Assembly (NCBI RefSeq): GCF_000379465.1
Contig: NZ_KB905388.1
Location: 52,468-116,467 of the forward strand
Direction: 5' to 3'
Source: Sciscionella marina DSM 45152
GTDB lineage: Bacteria > Actinomycetota > Actinomycetes > Mycobacteriales > Pseudonocardiaceae
DNA: 64,000 nucleotides
Both the position numbers and the translations under genes were made by a program. Under the pieces are notes generated by a model, which was not told the origin of the DNA, did no database searches, and was given only the letters and a program-made list of their open reading frames with translations. The first letter of the stretch is position 1. Each line of letters begins with the position of its first letter. Below, in pieces: positions 27,045 to 35,602 of the stretch.

Positions 27045-27426
27045 ATGAGCGATCCGGGGCCGGCCGCGCAACTGCATCAGGTGCTGCCGCTGGTCGAACG
27101 CCAGCATGCCCTGATCGAGTACCTCCGGATCCGCGCGCCCAAGACCACCACCGGCAAACGGCTGGCCGAGGAACTCGGGGTCAGCACCCGGACCGTGGAA
27201 CGGGATGTGCTCGCCCTGCGCGCGGCCGGACTGCCGCTGACCGTGCACAGTGGCCCGGGCGGCGGCTACCGCATCGACGCCCGCGCGCGCCGAGCTCCCC
27301 TCCATCCGGTTCTCGCCCGGCGAAGCCTCCGCGCTCCTGGCCGCGCTGGTCGCGGTCGGACCCTTCACATCCGCGACCGCGCAGTCGGCCTTCGCGAAGA
27401 TCCTCGAAGCCATGGAACCGGACTGA
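27045..27426 (+). pseudogene. Frameshifted HTH (YafY/HTH_11-type) regulator
   Basis: The ATG at 27045 (AAAGGAG upstream) opens an HTH_11 domain: HALIEYLRIRAP, TGKRLAEELGVSTRTVERDV, HSGPGGGYRID. After DAR the frame is lost in a CGCGCGCGCC run (about 27282-27292). The conserved continuation ELPSIRFSPGEASALLAALV, ending at MEPD and TGA 27424-27426, is in another frame. Expected DARAELP needs four fewer bases, so a (GC)2 expansion explains it. It could be a true mutation, a slippery tract or an assembly error. The protein would also lack a WYL domain. Confidence 0.65.
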
Positions 27427-27427
27427 G

Positions 27428-28522
27428 TTATCCGAGCAGTTCCTGGAAAGCCTGCAGCACAAGGAGCTCTTCGCCTGGGTCTATCGTCTGCGGGTTCAGT
27501 GCGATCGCGCCGTCCACGACGAGCACGGCGATGCGCGGATCCCGGTCCCACAGCGCGTCCACGAGCGATTCGGTTCCCCAGCCGGAATCCGGATCGGGGC
27601 GCACCATGGCGCGCCCGTGCGGTTGCCCCGCCTCGCTCGGATAGTCGCGCCAGGCGGACATTCCGCGCAGCGCCCCGATCCCGTCCACCCACAGCGCGAC
27701 GGCTTGTTCGTAGCGGGCCAGCAGCGCGGACTCGTCCTGGCCGAGGGTCCACTGCACGGCGGCGAGCAGGCCGAGCAGTTCCTCCTTGCCCACCTTCATT
27801 CCGCGCCCTACCGCATGGTGCGGGGCACCGTGCGCGCGGGCACCCTCGATGATATCGGCGCTGCCCAGCAGCAGCCCGCTGGACTGCGGGCCGCGCAATC
27901 CCTTGCCCCCGCTCACGATCACCGCATCGGCACCGAGTTCGGCAGTGAACCGCCACAGCGAGGAGACCGGGGGAATCTGCGCGGCCGCGTCCACGAGTAC
28001 CGGGACCCCCACCCGGTGCGCGAGTTCGAGGACGAGCGACAGTTCCGGGGCGCCTTCGGCATAGTGTGCCCCGGCGAACCAGAGCACGCAGGCGGTCCCC
28101 GGGCCGAGCGCGGCGGCGATTTCCGCCCTGCTCGCGCCGAATTCCACGATCGGCGCGCCGAGCTGGCGGACCGCGTAGTCATAGGGATTGCGATGCCCGG
28201 AGAACATGGCCACCGCACCGGCCGGGCGCGGCGGGCCGAACACGGTGATGTCCTTGCTCAGGCAGGCCGCCACGGAGAGCGTGACCGCGGCCGAACCGCC
28301 GCTGGTGACGTACCCCGCCGCGTTCCCGGTCAGTTCGGCCAGGTGGGCGCCGACGGCCCGCTGCAGTTCGGGGAGGTCGACGAAATCCGCCGAAGCCTCG
28401 CGCATCGCTTCCGCGGCACCGGGAGCCAGCCGGGAACCGCCGAGCACGGTGAGCGTGGCGGCGGCGTTCAGCACCGGGCGCAGGCCGAGTTCGCGATAAG
28501 TCTGTGCGGAGTGGTTGGTCAT
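27428..28522 (-). CDS. SelA/DgaE-like PLP-dependent lyase
   Basis: 364 aa fold-type-I PLP enzyme. It carries the SelA-like N-terminus (LGLRPVLNAAATLTVLGGS), an AGYVTSGGSAAVTLSVAAC phosphate-binding loop and the PLP Lys in VIVSGGKGLRGPQSSGLLLG. This subfamily includes D-glucosaminate-6-phosphate ammonia-lyase and other amino-sugar or seryl lyases. Selenocysteine synthesis is unlikely, since no selB or tRNA-Sec is visible. It begins immediately after repeat element E2, which supplies its ribosome site GGGAGG. It follows two esterase genes on the same strand. Confidence 0.8.
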   Translation of the reverse strand: MTNHSAQTYRELGLRPVLNAAATLTVLGGSRLAPGAAEAMREASADFVDLPELQRAVGAHLAELTGNAAGYVTSGGSAAVTLSVAACLSKDITVFGPPRPAGAVAMFSGHRNPYDYAVRQLGAPIVEFGASRAEIAAALGPGTACVLWFAGAHYAEGAPELSLVLELAHRVGVPVLVDAAAQIPPVSSLWRFTAELGADAVIVSGGKGLRGPQSSGLLLGSADIIEGARAHGAPHHAVGRGMKVGKEELLGLLAAVQWTLGQDESALLARYEQAVALWVDGIGALRGMSAWRDYPSEAGQPHGRAMVRPDPDSGWGTESLVDALWDRDPRIAVLVVDGAIALNPQTIDPGEELLVLQAFQELLG

Positions 28523-28601
28523 GAGAGGCGGTCCTCCCGAGCATCGCAGCGAGCCCTGGCGAGCGAGGAGCGGAGGGAGGGGGCGCATCGGGACAGCAGG
28601 G
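28523..28601 (-). repeat. Intergenic repeat E2
   Basis: A 79-bp member of the GAGCGAGG-rich family also found at 47318 and 50141. It fills exactly the space between the stop at 28602 and the ATG at 28522. It opens with ATGACC, the same six bases as the downstream start codon region, and carries GGGAGG as ribosome site. Confidence 0.65.
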
Positions 28602-29450
28602 TCATGAGGCGAACCGCGCCATCCCGGGCATGCCGAGCCGTCCGGACAGCCAGGCGTCGATGGCGCGGGCGTCCGAGGCGTCCTGTTCACCGCGCTGGTA
28701 CACGGTGCCCCGGTCGCCGAGCGCGGCAAGCAGTTCACCGTTCCATCCCGGCCCTTCGGCGGGCGCGGCGAGCAGCACCTCGGCCCGGATGTCACGGGCC
28801 AGCGCGGCGGGTTCGTACACCGCCAGGGTCTCCCGTACCGCGGTTTCTCGCTCCGGGTGAGCGCGCAGCAGATCGTCGAGCCCCTCGAGCGGATAGCTCT
28901 CCCCGTGTTCACGCCGGTGCAGCGCGTCGTGCAGCAGCGGGGTGTTCACCACGGCGGCCCGGAAAACCGGGCGCCGCGCCGCGGTGTGCAGCACCGGATC
29001 CTCCCCGCTCACCGCGAGCCGCGCGGGATCGGCCTGCGGGTGCGCGGCGAGGAATTCCGCACCGCGCAGGCAGTCGGCGATGATCGCGCGGTAGACGTAG
29101 GTGCGCGGATCGGTCACCCCGAGTGTGAACAGCCCGGGATAGGCGGCGGCGAACGGAACATCGGCGAGCCGCTGGCCGCGATGCATCATGGTGAACGTGA
29201 CATAGCGCAGCCGGTCGTTGTAGTGCGGCGGGTTGTTCACGCTGCCGTGCCGCGGGGTCTCCAGCAGCGCGGGGAACGGCCCCTCTCCCGCGGGCACGCT
29301 GAGGAAACCGAACAGCCGGTGCCCGTCCAGCCCACTGAACCACACCCGGTACCCGGTGAAGCGCTCGGTGCACATCCGCTCGTACCGTTCCACGAGTGGC
29401 CGCGCGGGAAATTCGGCCAGTTCCGTGTCGAGCTCGGTCCAGAAACTCAT
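28602..29450 (-). CDS. Acetylxylan-esterase-like hydrolase lacking the nucleophile Ser
   Basis: 282 aa of the AXE1/cephalosporin-C-deacetylase type: RHGSVNNPPHYNDRL, YVYRAIIADCLRGAEFL. Where relatives and the neighbouring paralogue have GSSQGG, this protein reads AVSGEDPVLHTAARR, so the catalytic Ser elbow is missing. The C-terminal part (YQRGEQDASDARAIDAWL) also replaces the usual catalytic His region. It may be non-catalytic, or use other residues. The ATG overlaps the stop of the paralogue by 4 nt. Confidence 0.75.
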   Translation of the reverse strand: MSFWTELDTELAEFPARPLVERYERMCTERFTGYRVWFSGLDGHRLFGFLSVPAGEGPFPALLETPRHGSVNNPPHYNDRLRYVTFTMMHRGQRLADVPFAAAYPGLFTLGVTDPRTYVYRAIIADCLRGAEFLAAHPQADPARLAVSGEDPVLHTAARRPVFRAAVVNTPLLHDALHRREHGESYPLEGLDDLLRAHPERETAVRETLAVYEPAALARDIRAEVLLAAPAEGPGWNGELLAALGDRGTVYQRGEQDASDARAIDAWLSGRLGMPGMARFAS

Positions 29451-30373
29451 GCCCGCACCCCCAGCTGCTTGTCCATGAACTCCTCGATCCGCTGTTGCAC
29501 GCCCGGTTGCCCGGCATCGTGCCCCGATCCGGGAAAGGTGGCCAATTCCTTCGGGCAGTCCAGTTCCCGGAACACGGCGAACCCGGTCTCCGGCGGGCAG
29601 ACATCGTCCTCCAGCCCGATGTGCATGAACACCGGGGCGCGCACCGCGGGTGCGAAATTCACCACGTCGTAATAGGAAACGGTCTCCTTGAGCGCGGTCG
29701 TTTGTTCCGGATGGATCCGCAGGAACTCGTTGATCTCCTCATAGGGATAGGAGTGGGTGAGCCGGGGCGCGTCCGCGATTCCGCACAGATACGGGCAGCC
29801 GGAGGCGATGCAGCGCACCGTGTCCGGACGCAGCGCGCCCGCGAGGATACCGAGCCCGCCGCCCTGACTCGAACCGAACACCCCGAGCCTTGTTTCATCG
29901 GTCTCCCCGAGCCCGGCGAGCACATCGATCCCGCGCACCACGTCCAGGTAGAAACCGCGGTAGGTATAGCTGTAGCGGTCCACGATGTTGTCCACCAGCA
30001 GCCCGGGAAATCCCGGATTCACGACCGCGTTCGCCCGCAGCTTCCCGCGCGGTGCGAGATCCACCGCGAAATACCCGCGCCGGGCCCAGGATTTCAGGAT
30101 CGCGGGTTCGGAAACATAACCGGGAATGTGCATCGCGATCGGTAACGGTCCCGTCGTGGCGCGCGGCCGGGCGCACCAGGCGGCCACCTCGACGTGCCCG
30201 AAGCTCACATAGCGCAGTTCGGTGACCAGTATTTCCGGGGAGGACAGATCCGGCCGTTCGATCAGCCGCGGTGCCGGATCGATGGATTCGGCGAGCCGGA
30301 GCGTCTCCGTCCAGAATTCGTCGAAGTCGGGCGGTCGCGGCACCTCGATGTGCGCGCGCTGCGGTTCCGTCAT
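29447..30373 (-). CDS. Acetylxylan esterase/cephalosporin-C deacetylase family
   Basis: 308 aa alpha/beta hydrolase with the Ser nucleophile in LGVFGSSQGGGLGILAG, a likely catalytic Asp in HIGLEDDVCPPET and His in FPGSGHDAGQ. MHIPGYVSEP and VDLAPRGKLRANAV follow family order. No signal peptide, so intracellular deacylation of sugars or xylo-oligomers is likely. The ATG at 30373 is 7 nt behind a TAGAGT -10 box (30386-30381): leaderless. It is the first gene of a three-gene set with the inactive paralogue and the SelA-like enzyme, divergent from a TetR gene. Confidence 0.87.
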   Translation of the reverse strand: MTEPQRAHIEVPRPPDFDEFWTETLRLAESIDPAPRLIERPDLSSPEILVTELRYVSFGHVEVAAWCARPRATTGPLPIAMHIPGYVSEPAILKSWARRGYFAVDLAPRGKLRANAVVNPGFPGLLVDNIVDRYSYTYRGFYLDVVRGIDVLAGLGETDETRLGVFGSSQGGGLGILAGALRPDTVRCIASGCPYLCGIADAPRLTHSYPYEEINEFLRIHPEQTTALKETVSYYDVVNFAPAVRAPVFMHIGLEDDVCPPETGFAVFRELDCPKELATFPGSGHDAGQPGVQQRIEEFMDKQLGVRA

Positions 30374-30425
30374 GGCGACGACTCTAATAGAGCGCGCCTG
30401 GGGGCTCCATGTCCTGTTGCGCGGG

Positions 30426-30541
30426 GCCATATCGGCGATCCGCGGCGTTGTCCTCCGCGCCCGCACCTGCAGTGCGGGCTCGTCGTCCGCCTTGCGGGTG
30501 TCGGGCACGGGTGTCCCGCAGGACACCGCCGATCTGACTCC
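30426..30541. repeat. Dispersed repeat, copy A
   Basis: About 116 bp similar to 63787-63905. Both copies share GCCAT.TCGGCG, CGCGGCGTTGTC, TCCGCCTTGC and CGGGTGTCCCGCAGGA, then CACCGCCGATCTG.CTCC. Internal hairpins include GCCCGCAC-CTGCA-GTGCGGGC (30459-30479) and GGTGTCC-CGCA-GGACACC. No gene is present in this divergent region. Confidence 0.65.
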
Positions 30542-30602
30542 TGACCGGCGAGTACCGCTTGCCGATAGCTGCGATCGGGGCCGATTCGAATAACGTGGAG
30601 GG

Positions 30603-31175
30603 ATGAGCGAGACGGACGGCAGGCGGTTGCGCGGCGCGCGCAAACGGGAATCGATCATCGCGGCGGCCCTTCGCCTTGTCGAGCGCGAGGGTGTCAGCAA
30701 GGTGACCCACCGGGCCGTCGCCGCCGAGGCCGGGGTTCCTTCCGGCTCGGTCTCCTATTATTTCGCCACCCTCGACGATCTGCTCATCGCCACGCTCACC
30801 AGCGCGACCGAGGACTACACCGATCGGCTGCGCGAGCTCACCGAACAGACCGGGGACCAGCTGGAGGCGCTCGCCCAGCTCATCGCGGAATGCCCGACCG
30901 AATCCGGGCGGGCGCGCGCCATCGCGGAACGGGAACTCAATCTGCTCGCCACCCGGCGGCCTGCCCTGCGCCCGGTCGCGCGCACCTGGCGGGAGGCCGT
31001 CGCCGACCTCGCGCACGGGTTCACCGCGGACCCTGCTGCCGTCTGCGAAACGCTCGCCGTCGTGGACGGGCTGTGCGTCGGTTTCCTGTTGGAGGAGGAG
31101 CAGCCGGATCTCGAACTGATCCGCGCGGTGCTGCGCAACGCCTTGCGCATCGGCACCACTCCGGAAACTAGTTGA
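30603..31175 (+). CDS. TetR-family repressor of the SMR gene
   Basis: 190 aa. TetR HTH at residues ~12-58 (RESIIAAALRLVEREGVSKVTHR, VPSGSVSYYF) with an all-alpha ligand domain ending in LCVGFLLEEEQPDLEL. A -10-like TAACGT ends 6 nt before the ATG, which suggests a leaderless mRNA. The downstream transporter gene lies 69 bp away behind an elaborate inverted repeat, so this protein most likely controls the efflux gene. Confidence 0.88.
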   Translation: MSETDGRRLRGARKRESIIAAALRLVEREGVSKVTHRAVAAEAGVPSGSVSYYFATLDDLLIATLTSATEDYTDRLRELTEQTGDQLEALAQLIAECPTESGRARAIAERELNLLATRRPALRPVARTWREAVADLAHGFTADPAAVCETLAVVDGLCVGFLLEEEQPDLELIRAVLRNALRIGTTPETS

Positions 31176-31230
31176 ACATCTGCCCACATTTGGCTATCCT
31201 CTAACTAGTTGCGCTAATGTTCAACTTGTT
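31166..31230 (+). promoter_or_regulatory. TetR operator array before SMR gene
   Basis: AACTAGTTGAACAT (31166-31179) is mirrored by ATGTTCAACTTGTT (31217-31230), 13 of 14 bases, and the palindrome AACTAGTT recurs at 31203-31210. The left arm overlaps the tetR stop codon. The layout offers two or three repressor sites around the efflux promoter. Confidence 0.75.
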
Positions 31231-31244
31231 GGAGTGGAGATCCC

Positions 31245-31571
31245 GTGGCCTACCTGTTGCTGATCGGCGCGATCCTCGCCGAGGCGACCGGAACCTTGGC
31301 CACCCGGTTCACCGATGGGTTCACCCGGATCCTGCCCTCGGCGATCGTGGTGATCGGTGTACTCGGCGCCTACGTACTGCTCTCCCTCTCCCTCAAACAT
31401 GGGATGAGCCTGGGCGTGGCCTACGGCATCTGGGCCGCGGCCGGGGTGGCGATCGTGGCGGTCATCGGCGCGACGGTGTTCCACGAGCCGCTCAGTTTCG
31501 TGCAAGGAATCGGCATCGCGCTCGTCATCGGCGGCGTCCTCGCCCTTGAACTGGGTGCGCAACACGAATGA
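31245..31571 (+). CDS. Small multidrug resistance (SMR) transporter
   Basis: 108 aa with four membrane helices. The essential membrane Glu is in LLIGAILAEATGTLATRF (residue 12), and YGIWAAAGVAIVAVIG and GIGIALVIGGVLALEL match helices 3 and 4. SMR proteins work as antiparallel dimers exporting cationic drugs, guanidinium or polyamines in exchange for protons. Here a single gene is present, so a homodimer is expected. The start is GTG at 31245 with GGAGTGGAG upstream. The TetR gene upstream is its likely regulator. Confidence 0.92.
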   Translation: MAYLLLIGAILAEATGTLATRFTDGFTRILPSAIVVIGVLGAYVLLSLSLKHGMSLGVAYGIWAAAGVAIVAVIGATVFHEPLSFVQGIGIALVIGGVLALELGAQHE

Positions 31572-31631
31572 TTGACACCCGGCCTGTTAGCCGTGTCACA
31601 CTAAGTGTCCCGGACTGGCGGAGGGCGGACG

Positions 31632-32027
31632 ATGGTGTCTCGCTTGGGTTATCAGTGTGCCTACTGCGGACTGCGGGTGCGGCTCGAGGGCGACCCACGG
31701 CATCCAGGCCACGGTGTCGTCGAGGAGCTCACGAAATCGGGTGAGCCGATGACCCTGCCCGGCCTCGAAGTACTGCACCGGTTCTGCGCGAGTGCGCTGC
31801 GCGCCGGATCGGGCGGGGACACCATGCTGCGGCGGGCCTGGCTCGGCTGGGTCACCGACCGGTTCGAAGCGAGCAGACCCCGGCGGCATTTCGGAATCCG
31901 GCACTATTCCCGGCTCGGCCTGCACCCGGCCCGGATGCGCGCGCCGCGTCTGTTCCGCAAACACTGGCAGGTGCGCAAAATGCGCTGCGCGGCGCTGGCC
32001 AGCCACTACTACGCGAACGCACGGTGA
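31632..32027 (+). CDS. Hypothetical basic protein with N-terminal CxxC
   Basis: 131 aa, not recognised. It begins MVSRLGYQCAYCGLRVRLEG, where CAYC resembles half of a zinc knuckle, with a third Cys in LHRFCASAL and a strongly basic, aromatic C-terminus (RHYSRLGLHPARMRAPRLFRKH). GGAGGG lies upstream of the ATG. An in-frame GTG at 31605 would add nine residues. A TTGACA at 31572-31577 may be its -35. No operon partner is evident. Confidence 0.6.
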   Translation: MVSRLGYQCAYCGLRVRLEGDPRHPGHGVVEELTKSGEPMTLPGLEVLHRFCASALRAGSGGDTMLRRAWLGWVTDRFEASRPRRHFGIRHYSRLGLHPARMRAPRLFRKHWQVRKMRCAALASHYYANAR

Positions 32028-32058
32028 TCCCGCGCGGCCGGTGCGTACCGTGTCGTAC

Positions 32059-32092
32059 TTCACGATCACGCTACCAGGCGGTAGCGTGATCG
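32059..32092 (+). promoter_or_regulatory. etfD promoter inside a 13-bp-arm palindrome
   Basis: CGATCACGCTACC (32063-32075) and GGTAGCGTGATCG (32080-32092) are perfect inverted repeats around AGGC. A promoter TTCACG (32059-32064), 17 bp, TAGCGT (32082-32087) lies almost wholly within it, with the predicted start of transcription just after. A dimeric repressor bound here would block the promoter. The regulator is not identified. Confidence 0.75.
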
Positions 32093-32120
32093 GCACTCGG
32101 CTCTCAACGTGGAGGGGCTT

Positions 32121-34232
32121 GTGGTTGTTCGATTGATCATCGGTTGGCTCATCACCATTGTCGGACTCGGTTTCGCCGGGGTGCGGATCCGCTGGCTGGT
32201 CCGGCTTGTCCAGTCCGGGCAACCCACCACCGGGCGCACCGCGGACATCGGCGCGCGGGTGTGGGCCCAGGTGACCGAGGTGTTCGGCCAGCGAAAACTG
32301 CTCAAATGGTCGATACCGGGGCTGGCGCACTTCTTCACCTTCTGGGCCTTCGTCATCCTGCTGACCGTGTATCTGGAAGCGTACGGTTCGCTGTTCCAGT
32401 CCGGTTTCGCGATCTGGTGGGGCATCGGCAGCTGGCCACCGCTCGGTTTCCTGCAGGACGCCATCGCCACCCTCACCTTCTGCTCACTGATCGTGTTCGC
32501 GGTCATCCGCATCCGTCAGAACCCGGCACGCATCGAACGCAAATCCCGGTTCTTCGGCTCGCATCTCGGCGGGGCCTGGCTGGTGCTGCTGCTGATCTTC
32601 CTGGTGATCCTGACGATGTTCCTGTTCCGCGGATCCTCGGCAGCCCTGGGTACCTTCCCGTACAAGTCCGGAGCCTGGGTCTCGATCGGTATGGGGCATG
32701 CGCTTTCCGGGATCGGTACGGCCGGGCTCGAAGTGCTGGAGACCGTGGCCCTGCTCGCGCACCTCGCCGTCGCGTTCGGCTTCCTGATCCTGGTGCTGCA
32801 TTCCAAGCACCTGCACATCTTCCTCGCCCCGCTGAACGTCACGACCAAGCGCCTGCCGGACGCGCTCGGTCCGCTGCTGCCCATGGAGTCCGACGGCAAA
32901 CCGATCGACTTCGAGGACCCCGGAGAGGACGACACCTTCGGCCGCGGCACGATCGCCGACTTCACCTGGAAGGGCATGCTCGATTTCGAGACGTGCACCG
33001 AATGCGGGCGCTGCCAGAGCCAGTGCCCCGCGTGGAACACCGGGAAACCCTTGTCCCCCAAGCTGTTGATCATGGATCTGCGCGATCAGCTCACCTCGGA
33101 GGCGCCGTATCTGCTCAACGGCAAGGAGGACCACGAGTTCACCGCGCTCGTGGGGAAGAAGGAAGACGGCGGCGTGATCGATCCGGATGTGCTCTGGGCC
33201 TGCACCAGTTGCGGGGCCTGTGTCGAGCAGTGCCCGGTGGACATCGAGCACGTGGACCACATCATGGACATGCGCCGCCACCAGGTGCTGATCGAGTCCG
33301 AATTCCCCACCGAGCTCGGCACCCTGTTCAAGAACCTGGAGAACAAGGGCAATCCCTGGGGACAGAACAATTCCGAGCGGATGGACTGGGCCAAGGATCT
33401 CGGCTTCGAGGTACCCGTGCTCGACGGCGAGATCCCCGAGGACGTGGAATACCTGTTCTGGATCGGCTGCGCGGGCGCCTTCGACGACAACGCACGCAAG
33501 ACAGTGCGCGCCACCGCGGAACTGCTGCACATCGCGGGGGTGAACTTCGCGGTGCTGGGCAAGAACGAGACCTGCACCGGGGACCCGGCGCGCCGTTCCG
33601 GCAACGAGTTCCTGTTCCAGATGCAGGCCCAGGAGACCGCGGAGAACCTGAACGCGCTGTTCGAGGGCCGCGAACCGGTGCAGCGCAGGATCGTCACCAC
33701 CTGCCCGCACTGCCTGAACACGCTCGGCCGCGAGTACCCGCAGCTCGGCGGGAACTACACGGTCACCCACCACACCCAGTTGCTCAACGCCCTTGTCCGG
33801 GACGGCAAGCTCACCCCGGTCGCGCCCGCCGACGCAGCCTCGGTCACCTACCACGACCCCTGCTATCTGGGCAGGCACAACAAGGTCTACACACCGCCGC
33901 GGGAGCTGGCCGGTGCCACGGGTGCGCGGCTGACCGAGATGCCCCGGCACGCCGATCGATCGCTGTGCTGCGGCGCGGGCGGGGCGCGGATGTGGATGGA
34001 GGAGAAGATCGGCAAGCGCATCAACGTGGAACGGGTGGACGAGGCGCTGGCCACCGAGGCGAGCACCGTGGTCACCGGTTGCCCGTTCTGCAAGGTGATG
34101 ATCTCCGACGGGCTCACCCAGCGGCAGAGCGAGGACAAGGGAGCCGGGGTGGATGTCCGGGATGTCTCGCAGCTGCTGCTCGAAGCGGTGCACCGGAGTC
34201 AGCCCGCGGAGTCCACGGCGGAACAGGGCTGA
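32121..34232 (+). CDS. etfD: Membrane [4Fe-4S] ETF:quinone oxidoreductase, EtfD-like
   Basis: 703 aa. An N-terminal membrane part with about five to six helices (residues ~1-245) resembles the cytochrome-b-like NarI region. It is followed by two ferredoxin clusters, CTECGRCQSQCP and CTSCGACVEQCP, and two CCG domains (WIGCAGAF, CPHCLN, DPCYLGRHN, SLCCGAGGARMWME). This matches mycobacterial Rv0338c (EtfD), which passes electrons from fatty-acid beta-oxidation (ETF) to menaquinone. GGAGGGG lies just before the GTG at 32121; an in-frame GTG at 32109 overlaps that site. The palindromic promoter suggests repression when fatty acids are absent. Confidence 0.88.
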   Translation: MVVRLIIGWLITIVGLGFAGVRIRWLVRLVQSGQPTTGRTADIGARVWAQVTEVFGQRKLLKWSIPGLAHFFTFWAFVILLTVYLEAYGSLFQSGFAIWWGIGSWPPLGFLQDAIATLTFCSLIVFAVIRIRQNPARIERKSRFFGSHLGGAWLVLLLIFLVILTMFLFRGSSAALGTFPYKSGAWVSIGMGHALSGIGTAGLEVLETVALLAHLAVAFGFLILVLHSKHLHIFLAPLNVTTKRLPDALGPLLPMESDGKPIDFEDPGEDDTFGRGTIADFTWKGMLDFETCTECGRCQSQCPAWNTGKPLSPKLLIMDLRDQLTSEAPYLLNGKEDHEFTALVGKKEDGGVIDPDVLWACTSCGACVEQCPVDIEHVDHIMDMRRHQVLIESEFPTELGTLFKNLENKGNPWGQNNSERMDWAKDLGFEVPVLDGEIPEDVEYLFWIGCAGAFDDNARKTVRATAELLHIAGVNFAVLGKNETCTGDPARRSGNEFLFQMQAQETAENLNALFEGREPVQRRIVTTCPHCLNTLGREYPQLGGNYTVTHHTQLLNALVRDGKLTPVAPADAASVTYHDPCYLGRHNKVYTPPRELAGATGARLTEMPRHADRSLCCGAGGARMWMEEKIGKRINVERVDEALATEASTVVTGCPFCKVMISDGLTQRQSEDKGAGVDVRDVSQLLLEAVHRSQPAESTAEQG

Positions 34233-34266
34233 CCCGGACCTGCCGGGGCGACTAGATTTCCCTGGC

Positions 34267-35601
34267 ATGACAAGCAAGCTCGCCGCATCAGCGCTGCGGC
34301 CGTGGAACGTGCTCGCCATCGCGGTCTCCGCCATCTCCCCGACCACCTCGGTGTTCCTGGTGTACGGCACCGGATTGCAGGCCGCGGGAACCGGTGTGGT
34401 GCTCGCCTTCCTGATCGGCGCGGTGATCGCGCTGTGCATGTCGCTGTGCTACGCGGAGGTCGGCTCGGTCTTCCCGTCCGCGGGCGGGGCTTACACCATC
34501 GTGACCCGCGCGCTCGGCCCGGTTTCCGGCGGGATGGTGGCGGTGCTGTTCCTGTTGCTCGGCCTCACATCCACCGCCTCGATCCTGACCTCCGCGGCGA
34601 GCTATCTCTCCGCGCTGATCCCCGGCGGGCTCCCGGTCAGCTGGGTCGCCCTGGCCATGATGGTCCTGGTGACCGCGCTGTCCCTGGGCCGGATCTCCCC
34701 GGCCAGCTGGGTCGCCGCGGCGATGCTCGTGCTCGAACTCGGCGTCATCCTGGTGTTCATCGTGCTCGCCTTCGCGCACCCGCGGTTCACCGGCGATCCG
34801 TTCACCGCACCGATGCGGGCCGACGGCGGAACCCTGCACGGGATCGGGATCTTCGGGGTGCTCGCCGCCGTGGTCCCGGCACTGTTCGCGTTCAACGGTT
34901 ACGACTGGCCGCTGTACTTCGCCGAGGAATCCCGCGGAACCCGGCGCAGCCTGCCGCGTGCCGTGCTGCTGGCCGCGCTCATCGCGATCGTGGTCGAAGT
35001 GCTCGCGGTGATCAGCGCGACCTTCGCGATCAAGGACCTCGGCGCGAGCATGGCAAGCGATTCCCCACTCGCCCTGATCGCCGCACAGGTCATGGGCCCG
35101 GCCGGGGCCACCGTGCTGCTCATCGGCGTGGTCATCGCCATGTTCGACACCGGGCTCGCCGCGAACCTCGGCTACGCGCGGATCTACTACGCCGCCGCGC
35201 GAGACGGGATGCTGCCCGGCGCCATCGGCCGGTTCTTCGCGCACGTCTCCGCCAAGTCCACAGTGCCCAGCTACGCCTTCGCCTTCCTGTTCGTGGGCAA
35301 CGGATTGCTGTGCATATTCAGTTCTCTCACCGCGCTGATCACCTTTACCAGCGTCATCATCGGCACCATCTACCTGACCGTCGCCGTTTCCGCGCTCGTC
35401 TGCCGGGTGCGCGACCGGGACCGCGAGCGCGCCTTCCGGATGCCGGTCTGGCCGCTTCCGCCGCTGATCGCGATCGCCGGAGTGCTCATCGCGCTCGGCC
35501 AGCAATCGGTGCGCGATCTGGGAATCGCGCTCGGCATCGCCGCGGTGGCCCTGCTCGTCTATCTCCTGGTACGCAAGCGGCTGCCTTCGCGGGTTGAGTG
35601 A
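34267..35601 (+). CDS. APC-superfamily amino acid permease
   Basis: 444 aa with about 12 membrane helices. Typical APC features are LAIAVSAISPTTSVFLVYG in helix 1, CYAEVGSVFPSAGGAYTIV in helix 2 and FNGYDWPLYFAEESRGTRR in the helix 6 region. The substrate is an amino acid or amine, not further resolvable. The ATG at 34267 directly precedes the conserved start; TAGATT (34253-34258) ends 8 nt upstream. It ends 1 nt from the stop of the convergent lipoprotein gene. Confidence 0.88.
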   Translation: MTSKLAASALRPWNVLAIAVSAISPTTSVFLVYGTGLQAAGTGVVLAFLIGAVIALCMSLCYAEVGSVFPSAGGAYTIVTRALGPVSGGMVAVLFLLLGLTSTASILTSAASYLSALIPGGLPVSWVALAMMVLVTALSLGRISPASWVAAAMLVLELGVILVFIVLAFAHPRFTGDPFTAPMRADGGTLHGIGIFGVLAAVVPALFAFNGYDWPLYFAEESRGTRRSLPRAVLLAALIAIVVEVLAVISATFAIKDLGASMASDSPLALIAAQVMGPAGATVLLIGVVIAMFDTGLAANLGYARIYYAAARDGMLPGAIGRFFAHVSAKSTVPSYAFAFLFVGNGLLCIFSSLTALITFTSVIIGTIYLTVAVSALVCRVRDRDRERAFRMPVWPLPPLIAIAGVLIALGQQSVRDLGIALGIAAVALLVYLLVRKRLPSRVE

Positions 35602-35602
35602 T

